Source: Calycina herbarum (taxonomy: Eukaryota > Ascomycota > Leotiomycetes > Helotiales > Pezizellaceae). Taken from it: 64,000 bases of DNA. Shown piece by piece: positions 33,086 to 47,100 of this stretch. Location of the stretch: positions 1 through 64,000 of the forward strand of contig LLEY01000057.1 of the NCBI GenBank assembly GCA_001414485.1, given 5' to 3'. How positions within the stretch are numbered: position 1 is the first letter of the stretch; every line of letters begins with the position of its first letter. Below the pieces are notes generated by a model, which was given only the letters and a program-made list of their open reading frames with translations, was not told the origin of the DNA and ran no database searches. The position numbers and the translations under genes were made by a program.

Positions 33086-34459
33086 ATGGAGATTCAAAAT
33101 GGTGTGGCGATGGCCGTTGTTAGGGAGTGCTGGTTTTTGAAGATGCCGCTGGATAAGGATGTCTGGGGCTTCTTCCCCCATTTAAAATAAATTAAACTAA
33201 CACGCCAAGCAGAAATCCGTACCAAGATATATCGCTACCTCGTTGCCTGTACCAAAAATCTACATCTCGACACAATCAAAGACAATCTCGACTTTGACTG
33301 GCGGACCAGAAACACCAAATTCAGCCTCTCAATCCTAGGAGTCAACCACCAAATCTACGCCGAGGCATCTCCAATATTCTTCACTTCTCTCACCCTCTGC
33401 CTCTCAACCCCAGATCTCGAGGGTCTGGTTGTCCACGAAATGAATCATGAAAACATGCTCTACCCAAACCATATTACCTACAGAACCCCTCCAAGAATCA
33501 TAAAGCTACCCAGTGATGAAGAAATTAGAAATTTTAAGTGGAGATGCGATCCCATGATCTACGTCGCGTCTCCAAAGCATTATGATCCTAAGAAAGTGGG
33601 AGAGAATCCCTATGGGGATGAGATATGGCAATACACTGACACCTCGTGGGAAGGAAAAATGGAACCACCTATCTTCACTCAGCTCCAGAATATTTCTCTC
33701 ACCATCACTCTTGAAGATTTGGAAAGCTATTTTCGGAAGGAATTCGAGGTTCCCTGGGATACAACATTTACTCTTAAAGAATTCTGCGAGACGAGTCGAT
33801 TCTTTACCGTTCTAACGAAACTACTTGGGGTGTAAGAATGTTGAAGCGTCTAGAAGTCATTCTTGATGTTGATTCGAATTTTGATCTTTGGGGGATGGAT
33901 AGACTGAACGATGAGGATGTGGTCATACATCATATCGAAAGGGAGAAACTTCCTTCGGATAAGGTCATTCGGAGTGGCGGGAATGGATTCTTATACAAGC
34001 TTGGAAAGTTGTGCAATGTAAAGGAGTTTGATTTCAAGGTTTTGAAGCATGACGGGGAATATTCTGCTAATCCTGTCTATCGGTATCGGAAGCTAGGCAA
34101 GAAATCAACAAAGGTTGTAGAAGAGTTGAAAAATGAGGCGAGTATCTTCTTCTCTCCAAACACTAGCCAATCTTGTAATTAATTGCCCAATAGCTTTCAA
34201 CCCGCTTCTCCAACCTCCCCGTCGCCCTTTCTACAACAGAAATTACTCGCCAACTCGTAGAAGCAAGAGGCAGAAGCCTCCACTGTTCCAAATGCAATTA
34301 CAAGCCATCGAAGATAGAAACCTCACGCCCGAGTCGAGAAATCTTTTGTTGGAAATGATCAAGCTTCAGAAAGTGCATCAGGAGAAAATTGATAAGATGC
34401 AGCAGAAGTTTGATTGTGAGTTTGACGAGATTATTGAGAATGGGACTGATATATTTTAG
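33086..34459 (+). pseudogene. F-box-like fungal family, member 4: frameshifted, splice-damaged copy
   Basis: Homology to member 3 runs through the region but the gene is broken in several places. Exon 1 (33086-33152) ends ECWFLKMPL plus G; the next bases are ATAAGG, where the paralogues have a GT donor, consistent with a G-to-A change. Exon 2 starts at 33213 (EIRTKIYRYLV) and runs to a stop at 33833. At 33829-33832 the frame moves by one base: alignment to member 3 (LLSRVQVVKSLEI against LLG-VRMLKRLEV) indicates a single missing base. The next junction has GCGAGT after GAG instead of GT. The C-terminal helix (DRNLTPESRNLLLEMIK) is in yet another frame. Taken together this is a decaying gene; sequencing error could explain only one of the defects. 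Confidence 0.75.
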
Positions 34460-34892
34460 AATCCCTTGAGTATATTGATTTGATGATGGTCCTGAGAGAG
34501 GGTATGCATGTTTAGAGGAATGAGATTTTGGTTGACGTCAAAGACTTGATCACCATGTGTGAAGTATTCTACATTTTAAATCTACAACCACTATGCAACC
34601 CCGGAAGATTCACAAAGTCAATTCGGAGCCTGCTCTATCCGCCCTAAAGTACGAAATACCCATCTTAATTTTTTAATTCGCTCTATATCTACCAGCTCGA
34701 GAAAACCAGGTATTCGCTTGCAGAAGCCAGCCAACCTCCCAAGAGAGAGTGTCTGGTACTTTCAAGGATATGAAAGATGAGATTTTTAGTGTGCATTCAC
34801 CCCTTGAACTAAAGGCGATGTGAACTTACTAAAACATATCTCAACGGAATAGACAAATCACTCCTTGTCTGCTTCGGCTAGAATAGTTGGGT
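34460..34892. other. Intergenic region
   Basis: About 430 bases, 3' flanks of the member 4 pseudogene and the small gene. No open frame of note. Confidence 0.5.
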
Positions 34893-35277
34893 TTACTGTC
34901 GCTTCTCGTTTTCCTTTTCCAGACTTGTTGACGGGATCTTGAATCGGGCTTCGAGAGCAGCAGAGTCCGATTCCTCAGCCTCGAGGACTTCGTCATCTGT
35001 GTTCGTTTCTGCGGTTGTACCGGCAACTTGGAAGAATTTGAATGTGTTCTCATCAGATTCTTCGATTTCGGCGAGAGTTGGGTTATGGAAATAATGACTG
35101 TACTGAAGAATGAGAAGGATATGAATTGAAGTGAAAAAAGAAGAGTAAAGAAAAGAAAACTGCCAAATGAGCTTATGAGGATGGGGATGCAAGTTCACGA
35201 ACGAGTCCTCGTACTTACCTATATAACATCGACTCTTCGGCTCTTGGAAGTTGACCCTTCATCCCATAATTTGCCAT
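34893..35277 (-). CDS. Small acidic protein of unknown function, two exons
   Basis: Exons 35277-35219 and 35097-34893 encode 87 residues. The intron (121 nt) has donor GTAAGT and acceptor TACAG and joins in phase 2, turning AG plus T into Ser. The N-terminus is MANYGMKGQLPRAEESMLYS. The rest is Glu/Asp-rich (LAEIEESDENTFKFFQVAG, DDEVLEAEESDSAALEARF) with third-position C preference like neighbouring genes, which supports real coding. No signal peptide or membrane segment. The family is not recognised. The gene is easily missed because an unspliced reading gives a different, less plausible N-terminus. Confidence 0.7.
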
Positions 35278-36002
35278 AATAAGACCCCCACAAATTTCAA
35301 TCTCGCAAACCAAGATGCCAAAATGCTTGTCAAGAAGCTCACACAGCCCCATTTCCCCTCATCGCAAGAACACCAAGACGACAAGGTCACTTCTCGTCTC
35401 ATAGTAGTAAGTAACAAGAACTTTTACGGGACGGTGACCCGTTCCCATGAAACACAGATGGGATATCCCCGAATTACATCAAAATTGGTGTATTGAACGG
35501 TCTCTCCTTTCTTACGGCGTACCACTTGGCGCCGACAATTGCAGTTAGCTTTCTCTGATCGTCCCCGCACGCTTCAACCTCCGCGGGTTCCAAGAATCTT
35601 GACATCGGTTGGCCGGGAGCATGTCAAACTGTCGACAAACTCTATTTCTGTAAGCGAGCCAAGAATATGTAGATCCTCTCTAACATGTCGAGATATATGC
35701 CATGTCTCGTGACGGTAATGCTTCCTTACTGTTATTTTTAATGAAGCATGTAAGCGATGCTGTTTCCCTCCCGTGTTGTGCAATGCGGGAAGAATCGAAC
35801 GTTGTGAGAGCTTTGAGTCTTCGCCAATGCCAGTGGTTTGCGGGTTCCTCCGTCTGATACAATTTATTACTCAACACTATATTGATATCGACAGCAAATA
35901 TCTGGAAGGTTCAACTAGGAATCACTCGAAAAAGGGCATTGTATATTTTTTGTACCTCTACGAGCCAAGGTTCACACGTACTTGCTTATGATATGGTCCT
36001 CG
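35278..36002. other. Intergenic region
   Basis: Promoter of the small acidic gene and 3' flank of the transporter. Short frames on both strands show no family resemblance. No gene supported. Confidence 0.5.
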
Positions 36003-37923
36003 TCATGCTTCCCCTTTCAAAACATTGACTCCCATCGTAGCAGCGACCGTTTCTACGGATCTCTTTTCCAAACTCTTTTTGACTGGATTCTTCGCACTAA
36101 ACACCTCGTCCAATTCCTCCAAAGTTCTATCTTTCGTTTCCACGAAGAAGAAATATATAACAACAAACTCAATCAAATCCCAGAAAACGAAGACGAGATA
36201 GAAATAATAGGTGAGCTTTTCAAATGCCGGTCCACTGCCATATTGGATAATGGTACCTGCAATGCTTGAGCCGAGGTTTCCAAGTGCTGTGCCTTTGGCT
36301 CTGGTCTCGGAGTTGAGTGTTTCGGCAATGTACATGCTCTGAAGAGGTGTCCAACCAAAACTGAAGACAATACCGAAGAGATAGATGAACGTGATAGATG
36401 TATTGGTGGCGACTTTATTTTTGTCCTCAACTGAAAGCTTGGTTGTCCCGGTAATGATGGCGAAACACATGCTGGAGAACAGAATGGACCAGAGGAGGAG
36501 AGGTCTTCGGCCGATTTTATCGGTCATGCGAGCTCCAAAAACAGCGCCCACCCAGCAGAGAACAGGGTAGACACCATTTAATCTAAGTTGGAAATGGGCA
36601 TCGTCTATTCCGGCAGTTTTAATCATGTTCGGAAGATAGTATGAGGTAACGCTATTGCCGGATAATTGTCCGAAAAACGCCATACCAAGAACACAAATAA
36701 TACGAGCTCTGGCGTTCTTGGTTTTGAACAGAGCAGAGTAGTCCCTGTGGAGAATTTAGTTTGGTTGTTCCACTGATGCAGGATGTTTGGGGGTTGTGGG
36801 GAAAGGATGGTGAAACATACCACCAGCGTTTATCAGATCCATCAAGAGTAATTTGGTGATACATTTCAGCCATCTGAAGTTTCACGATTGGGTGGTTTGG
36901 ATCTCCTGGATATTCATGAATCAGCAAGTGTTGGATTTTTGTGCGAATTAGGCAATATGCGTACCTTCACCGTGATATTTTGCCAGCACAGCACGAGCTT
37001 CGTCGGTCCTGTCCTGGCCAACAAGCCAACGGGGAGATTCAGGTAAAAAGAACACGCCACCGGCAACAACAACTGAAGATACTAGTTGAGCCCAAATTGG
37101 GATACGGAATGCATAAGTACTGTTGATGTACGCGGTTCCGTAACCTAGTCCCTGTCAGCTCCACGTAATCTCAATAGAAGTGAGGAAGACTTACAGGTCC
37201 AACTGGCAATGATCGATCCAATATACCAACAAGTATTATACAGGCCAGTGATTGTGCCTCTCCATTTTGGATGTGCCATTTCGCTAACATAACATGGTGC
37301 CCTATTAAATTAATATATTAGTATGAAGAATTATTAAGAAAGGTTGCAAAAAGCATGGGTATTAAATGTTTTCAAAAATATAGGTGACTTACGAAACACA
37401 GCAAAAGGATACTCCAAAACCAAGAATAAATCTTCCAGCCATGAACATTCCCATATTGACTGCTGGTGCTTGGATACAAGTGCCGATGATAATAATAACT
37501 GCACCCGTAAACATTCCAGCACGTCGTCCGAATCTATCGTTGACGGGGCCTGTGAGGAAGACGGCGGGAATTGACCCAATGTTGTACAAAGCAAAAACCA
37601 GTCCAGTGCTTGCGCCAGCTTGTGAGAGACCGAAATATTTTTGATACTGTGTCATCGCGTTTATGGCTCTGTTGTAATGTAAGCTCCTGATTTATATGGT
37701 AGATGCTTGGAGCTTACCCCATCAATGAGCCATCAAATCCATTGAGACAACCACAGAGATATGCGATTGCTAGGACTCCATAGAGTCGAAACATAGAAAA
37801 TGTCCATGGCGAATCTTCCGATGACTCGACCTCCGTAGCAATCAGAACGGCATCATGAGTTGGGAGGTCAAGGGTATCGACACGCGAGACATGCGAGACA
37901 TGGGCTTTGCTGTCTTTCTCCAT
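36003..37923 (-). CDS. MFS sugar transporter, lactose-permease-like
   Basis: Six exons: 37923-37718, 37668-37393, 37301-37195, 37144-36965, 36905-36821 and 36744-36003; 531 residues. Twelve-helix sugar-porter marks are present: NGFDGSLMG in helix 1, NDRFGRRAG after helix 2, PESPRWLVG after helix 6, DKIGRRPLL after helix 8 and [15 protein letters not shown] at the end. The FDGSLM start and the [11 protein letters not shown] block resemble the fungal Lac12/LacpA group of proton symporters, which take up lactose and related galactosides across the plasma membrane. It is head-to-head with a beta-galactosidase gene. Hexose or other disaccharide uptake is the alternative. Confidence 0.88.
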
Positions 37924-39275
37924 CGTGAATGATGCCTATCTAAATAAATTAGGACTTGGAGAACAGATTCTTGATGATCCAGTGGACTGGTTGAAATTTT
38001 TGGGGAATGGGAGGGGTAGCAATATATAGCATGTACGTGATCCCAGTATTCATGGCGCTTCCCCCTAGCTCATGCAGCTCAACCTGGAGATATATCATAG
38101 CTCTTGAAAGATTCTATGGCCTGATTCCCAACTGAGCGGTTCCCTTGCTTTCCCTTGCAGGGCTACTAAAATGATTGTCGGAAGGACTTTCTGAGATGAT
38201 GCTGCCGTAGCAGAGGCCGAGGCCATCATCGCTTTGCATTAGAGAAGCTCGTGATACTCATCACAGCAAGAGGTAGAGTTCCATGTCAATACGACGGTGG
38301 AGATATCCACATTCGGTTGGAGCCGAGGGAGGAAGCAGAATAACCTGGGGTTTTGGTAGGCAAAAAACCCGGGGAGACCAATCAAGCATTGCCATTTAGC
38401 CTCCACTTGATACAAATGGCCGGGTGCTACTGTACTGCCAGCGCGGGGTTGGGAAGCTGCGGTTTGTTGTGGGGATGTCGGATGTTGAGTGGACTCGCAG
38501 GTCACTAGTCAAGATATCGAATCACCAGGGGTGTGAATAAGGAAAAGAGGTGAAGAGGTGACGATAATAATTAAGTGACTTTGGGGATGTCGGGGAACGA
38601 AGAGGCGGGAGGCTCGCGGTGGACATTAAAAGTGGCAGTAAATATTCCCTTCAATTCCCAAATACTTTAGGACAATTAAACTTGATTGTTCAAGGTCAAT
38701 AGTTTAACTTTTTCTAGGTGTTTAAAATAATTACTTTGAATTAAGTAGGCAGGGCAGTGCGAACCAGATGTATTTTACTGTCGCGTTTAAGCTCCGTCGC
38801 GAGGGGATTGAGCCCAAGCCAATCGGAAGAATTCACTCCCCGTCATCCCCGACCTTCCGCGGTTCAACGCTCACCTCCTCTTGACCAATCTTCTCACCGC
38901 AATGACTGTTACGCATTCGAGAGCTTGGAAGTCACGAGCAATGGAGATAGAAGTTCAACTTCCCCACTCCCATCGTCGCTCTCGACTGCAAGAAGCCGGA
39001 TTTAGCCCCCCGAGGGGAACTACTGCGGGAAAATGGCAAAGAGAAATCATGACAAGTATCGTGATACCTCAAACACGGCGGCATCATCGGCTTCTTTGAA
39101 TTATCTTCTGAAAACCTGGTCTTGATTGTGGGAACTTGTATCAAGTATATCTGGTTCTTCCTTCCAGATAAACATTTCTGTTTGTTCAATTCATCCCTCA
39201 ACCCAACGTCGAAAACCCGCCTCGTTATATCGGCATCACATTATTTTCTCAAGTCTTACCTACCAAATCATCAAA
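37924..39275. promoter_or_regulatory. Shared promoter region of permease and beta-galactosidase
   Basis: A 1352-bp region with no supported gene between two divergently transcribed genes of one pathway. The arrangement implies common regulation, as in the Aspergillus nidulans lacpA/bgaD pair where the intergenic region is bidirectional. GC-rich blocks containing CCCCGGG-like sequence are visible but I cannot assign a binding site. A fragment at 38611-38645 matches the terminal repeat of the miniature element at 42.7 kb. Confidence 0.5.
38611..38755 (+). mobile_element. Fragment of miniature element family 2 (one end only)
   Basis: CTCGCGGTGGACATTAAAA followed by GTGGCAGTAAA matches the left end of the element at 42.7 kb at nearly every position. 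Following DNA (AT-rich, with TTTAGGACAATT) is loosely similar to the interior. No opposite terminal repeat was found, so this is a solo end or truncated copy lying in the permease/galactosidase promoter. Confidence 0.5.
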
Positions 39276-42566
<3,291 letters not shown>

Positions 42567-43159
42567 TGTAATGGGTTTCGGGAAGTTTTGGCCTACTTGG
42601 GCTATCAGGCCGTCAGTAGAGTAAATAGTTTTCGAGAATCATAAACTATCCATATGTGTGACTTGCAGTTGATATGTCGAGGAATACGGCAATGTACAAA
42701 GTCCGATACTTCTTCTCGCCCTGGACATTAAAGATGGCAGTAAACGTATCAGGGCGTATCTGCCTACCTAGCCCTCGTTGTTCCAACTATGTAGGGTAAT
42801 TCAAGTATATTATCCTACACACTTAGAACAATTCGAGACCATTAACCTGAGTGTTTCGGAGCAGTCAAGTTCCAAGATAGTTCGAGAAGGTTCAAACAAT
42901 GGGTACTTCATTTACTGCCGTTTTTAATGTTCACCGTGAGTTTCTCACGTAGCACTCGTCTTAACTACGCAACGAACAAGAAAATTGCTGAGAAAACCAG
43001 GATGGAATGTCTTACAGGTTAGCCATGCTGGTTTGAAACTGGTGGGAAATGCTACACAAAGACCAGTAAACATGTTTCAGAAACCTGCAGAGAGGAAAGC
43101 TTGTTCGAAACCACCAAGACCCATGTTTCTCCAAAATATTCTTATCTATTTCGACCGCT
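42567..43159. other. Intergenic region holding a miniature element
   Basis: Between two convergent genes. About 220 of these bases belong to the terminal-inverted-repeat element annotated separately. The rest has no open frames with support. Confidence 0.6.
42716..42940. mobile_element. Miniature inverted-repeat element, family 2, full copy
   Basis: The left end CTCGCCCTGGACATTAAAG then ATGGCAGTAAA faces a right end whose reverse complement is CTCACGGTGAACATTAAAA then ACGGCAGTAAA: about 25 of 30 positions match. The element is about 225 bp and non-coding. A shared interior (for example TTCCAACTATGTAGGGTAATT) recurs in the degraded copy at 47.74-48.01 kb, and an isolated end lies at 38.61 kb. 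I could not define a target-site duplication, so the superfamily is not assigned. Confidence 0.7.
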
Positions 43160-44877
43160 TTATGCCAAGGTTGCAGCTACTTGTGCCTTGATCTTCGCAG
43201 CGCTAGCCGCCTGTCTCCACCCCGACCAATTGTGATTATACAATGCCCAGGTCTCATCCCTATCTTGCGTACCCTCACGAATGTAATAGCTAGTGTTACG
43301 TTAGAAAGGGCACTTTCTCGGCTGAAAAGTCGTGAACATACCTTCCACTGATAACCCATAACATCCACCCAGCCTTTTGCTGAGCCAAATAAGTCGCCAA
43401 ACAAGTAGCATAAACACCCGTATACTCAGAGTTCGATTGGTCATGACCCCACTCTGTGAGCAAAACGGGCATAACATTCTTCACAGATGTACTTTTGGTG
43501 TCCAAAGCATTGAAGCCGGCAGTGTAGAGACCGCTGGTGATGGAACTACATGATGTTGCTGTGGTTTGGTAGTTGTGGAGTTCGAGAACCATTTTGTTGG
43601 CGTATTTGAAATCTGTCTTTTTAAATACTGTTCCTGAGCCCAGATTTGCTGCGGCGGGGATGGGGGAGAGGGTTGTGTCGTAGCCGCTGGATTATGGTGT
43701 TAGAAGAGTTTAGACAGAAGGGGGAAGGGTTTCGGTATGAAAGAGAAATCTGAGAGCGGAGTAAAGAAATTTCTTACAGTCCACTGAAGAAAATGAGGAC
43801 ATCGGGGTTGGCGGCGTTTACTCCATTTGAAGCGGCAATCTGTGAGGTAGATGGCGTCAGAGAAATCTCTTTGGATTCAATGGAAGGAAGTTATTCGGAA
43901 TGGCTTACCATATTCTTGTACCAAGTCTCCCAATTATAAGTAGCAGCGGCAGCAGGTGTTGAGGTGGGATTTCTCAACTCATTTCGTAGCTTCATGGGTC
44001 GTCAGTTTTAGAAAGCTCATAAATCCCAAGAGAAAGAAGAAAACATGAACTTACACCGATGCTAACTAGACTTCCCCAGTCTTTTCCCTATTATTGTTGT
44101 TAGCCAGTTCTTGTCTGCCAAAAGCTACAAATACTTACTCGAGTTGCCATAAAGTTGAGACCTCGCTTCCAGTTATCGGCGTCAAAGTACTTGTCACCCC
44201 ACCAAGAATTTCCATCACCCTCGCCACAACACCACATTGCTTTTGAGATGTGATTGTCGAGGTGTATGTAAACTTGTTGTTTCTTTGCTTCAGCTGCAAT
44301 GGCATCAAAGACCTATAAATACTTAATTCTACCCGTAGAATATTAACATCTTGATAACTTACCTGCAATCTGGTGGTAGAAGTGCTAAAGGAAGGGTTGT
44401 TGGCAATAACTTTGTTAAAAATTGTTTGTCCATTGGCAGTCCCGAGGGCTGTTTGAAAACTTTCTAGAATTGGTGTATCTTTCCCCTTAGAGTAGTATTG
44501 ATCAACCAGTTCAATTGAGAATGTTAAACGAATAACGTTCATTCCTATCAAAATGTTAGCAAGTTTCACATGCACGCATTTGGGAAGCCGTTTACCTAAA
44601 CTTTTGATATCGGAAATGATACCAGCAATTGACTGAATAACACTTGGTTAGCATGGTCTTCTCTCACTGAGGAATAGATTTCGATTAAACTAACTTTGTA
44701 TTGAAGTCCTTCAGGTATCATTGTCTCTCCAGCACCGGGCCAATTTACCCCAACGAGAGTTACATTCTCCCCTCTCGAATTTTCAATCCATCTCCCATTA
44801 GTTACTAGTGGTCCACCGTAGGTTGCACCAAATACGGAGCCCACCAGAGCGAGGGGTAAAAAGGATTGAAGACGCAT
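43160..44877 (-). CDS. Secreted GH5 endoglucanase-type glycoside hydrolase
   Basis: Nine exons: 44877-44695, 44632-44596, 44544-44363, 44312-44139, 44087-44055, 43989-43909, 43839-43778, 43686-43342 and 43289-43160; 408 residues. Every junction keeps phase. Signal peptide MRLQSFLPLALVGSVFGA. The TIM barrel of family 5 shows GVNWPGAG, MNVIRLTF, IHLDNHISK, the acid/base Glu in SIGLRNELRNP (created by splicing) and the nucleophile Glu in VLLTEWGHD. Such enzymes cleave beta-1,4-glucan or related plant polysaccharides outside the cell. No carbohydrate-binding module is visible. Subfamily and exact substrate need a tree. Intron density is the highest in the window, with one exon of only 33 nt. Confidence 0.93.
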
Positions 44878-46073
44878 TTTGAAACAACTTCAACGTTTAA
44901 ATTGAAAGGTTGTGTTAGAGTTGAAACTTAAACAGAGGAGCCCCGAACTTATATAACAAAATTAAATTGAAACTAAAGAACCCGCCATGCCGCTTCGGCA
45001 CGTGGATGAATTTCACAGTGAACCCATTCTTTAACCATTTCCCTTCCAAGCCTATCGGTCCGAGCCCAACAAGGCAGTCAAAGACAACCCAAATATGGAG
45101 TTGATGAAATAAAATCAAGTATACCGGCCTCGAACTTCTACACGATAACCTGATTGATGGATTTCAACATCTTCATTCGTAAGAAAACATTATAGTGTCC
45201 AAACTAAGCCGAGATCGAGTAAGTTCCCCGCATGCTTGGGGCCCCACTTCCCCGCAGGTGACATGCTTTTCAGCTCTCGAATTCAGGGGAGGGGGGGAGG
45301 CGGTCCAATTAGGCGCAGCGATCGTGGGTTAATCCGGGAGTGGAAGTTGTTATTTGGTTCCGCGAACATCCCCGGGAAACTTTTCGTATTGCTGTTTGGA
45401 GGGCCGGGTACCCACAAAGAGGGGGCTCTGTTATGATCAGGTGAGATGGCGTGTTGATGAATTTGGCATTGCTTGAAAAGGCCGGATTGAGTTTAATTTC
45501 GGTACACATACAGACTATTCGGTCAATTCACCGTGAAAGTAAATTACCCCTGTTTAAAGTTATAGGGCTTTTTTACAGTTATCATAAAGTTTTGTCACCA
45601 AAATGATGGTTTCAAGTGAGTTTGGGTTAACGTAAAATCAGTGCTCATTTATCCTTTTTAAGGTGAATTGCAAGAACAGTCTGTGCTATATTACTACTTG
45701 TAGCGTTGCAAGGGGATTTGAAAAGTTCTGCTTGATGTGCTTTGGGGTTCCAAAGGATCATCGCAGAAAGTACCGTGTTGAAGTACGATGTCGATTCAGT
45801 TCAATCCTCTCCTACGAAAGAGGTTGTCAATTATTTAGAGTACTTGACTGCATGTTCGTTCGCATCAGGGATATCCTCGGCTAACTGGGGGTCACAGTCT
45901 GGTCAATTGGCACAACAGAGACGCAATTTACGGCCTATGAATGATATGAGGAGATGAATCTGTTTACCTACCTCGATATTCATTTCCAACCATGTTTCAG
46001 GAGATCCTTTTTCTACTCCGTTTTTTGACAAAGAACTATTATGAAATAATATTTTGTGAAACATCCAATCATC
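44878..46073. other. Intergenic region upstream of GH5 gene and tRNA
   Basis: Promoter of the minus-strand GH5 gene, then about 600 bases of unassigned DNA. A G-rich patch lies at 45287-45305. Open frames at 45236-45436 and 45663-45957 have no family resemblance. Confidence 0.5.
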
Positions 46074-46161
46074 GGTTCCATGGTGTAGTGGTTATCACGT
46101 CACTTTTACAATGTTATAATTATAGCAGTGAAGGTCCCGGGTTCGAAACCCGGTGGAACCT
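46074..46161 (+). tRNA. tRNA-Val (anticodon UAC) with a 15-nt intron
   Basis: A cloverleaf can be folded by eye: acceptor stem GGTTCCA with TGGAACC, D-arm within GTGTAGTGGTTATCAC, anticodon stem TCACT with AGTGA, variable loop AGGTC, and T-arm CCGGG-TTCGAAA-CCCGG. The anticodon TAC is at 46107-46109, followed by A at position 37. The intron lies at 46111-46125, directly after position 37, the canonical location for nuclear tRNA introns, and the loop closes with C at 46126. The internal A-box-like and B-box (GGTTCGAAACC) promoter sequences are intact. It decodes GUA valine codons. Confidence 0.9.
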
Positions 46162-46741
46162 GTGGACGCTCTTACCATGTCCTTTTTGAATATTTAATGT
46201 TTTATGTTTTTGGGCTCGCTAATTTAGAAATGAGCTCAGTGGCCCAGACCCCCCAAGTGTGTAATCTAAGTATGAGGAAAACCCTACAATATCTTCTAAT
46301 AGCTCCGCTTGTCTTGAAAGTCAGTGTCTTTTGTTTACAAGTTATATATAACCGCCCTCAGCCCAAAAAATTCAATTTTTCTTATGAAAGTCTTATACAA
46401 ATTGCTTGAAAGAGTTACTAGAGAGTGTTACAATTTATCACAGGAATCGTACTGGTTCAGGTATCACCCTAGTCGAGGCTCAAGTAAAATCAATAAGATC
46501 AATATGTGGTATGTAGGACGTCTAAAGCGAGAAGTGGGGAGAGGGCAGGAGCTAGGAGTATATAGAGATGCCAGGTCACGCGCCTAATAACACAATTCAT
46601 AGGCTAGAATCCCACCAAAAACTAACGTTTTTTCCCTCTGTTTCTGTAGCACCCGCAACTCAATTTCAGAACTTCGAAGCGTGAGTGTTGATACTCGCAT
46701 TCTCCACTCTCTGCCAACCTAATCTGTTTTCGACCACTTCG

Positions 46742-46931
46742 ATAACATGCAGCAAATTAAATGAGTAGAGTAGAGTAGAGTAGTGACTACTACTCTACTC
46801 TACTCAAGGGATTTTAAGTACTACTCTACTCTACTTATCCGACTTGCTACTTATACTCTACTCTACTCTACTTAAGACTACTCGAGTACTACTCGAGTAG
46901 TTGAGTAGTTTGTGAATACGCTGATAACGTG
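46742..46931 (-). mobile_element. hAT-like miniature element (copy B) with 8-bp target duplication
   Basis: Element body 46750-46923, 174 bp, inverted relative to copy A at 17.5 kb. Reading from the right on the minus strand it starts CAGCGTATTCACAAAC, and from the left on the plus strand CAGCAAATTAAATGAGTAG, both matching copy A ends. Flanks are ATAACATG (46742-46749) and ATAACGTG (46924-46931), 7 of 8 identical with an A/G difference, the hAT duplication length. The interior is again dominated by CTACT/TACTC runs but differs in length and arrangement from copy A. No coding capacity. Confidence 0.8.
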
Positions 46932-47100
46932 GTATGAAAACGTTGAGCTACAAATTGTAACCACCGCCATGGGTAGCAATAATTTAATAGATAGTCGTAG
47001 CTATCTCAAGCTTATATCTATGTCTCAACAATTTCTAGCCCCGCTATTTGTACGAAGCTTATACTATGTAGAAATCCACGACCTAAACTCCCTAGACGTA

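Noticed and set aside
42700..42960. Target-site duplication for miniature element family 2
   Set aside because: Candidate flanks CTT/TTT are too short and too simple to accept; termini need more copies to define.
46762..46918. CRISPR-like array of short repeats
   Set aside because: Units are 5 bp in direct tandem without spacers, the organism is a eukaryote, and the ends and duplications identify a transposable element.
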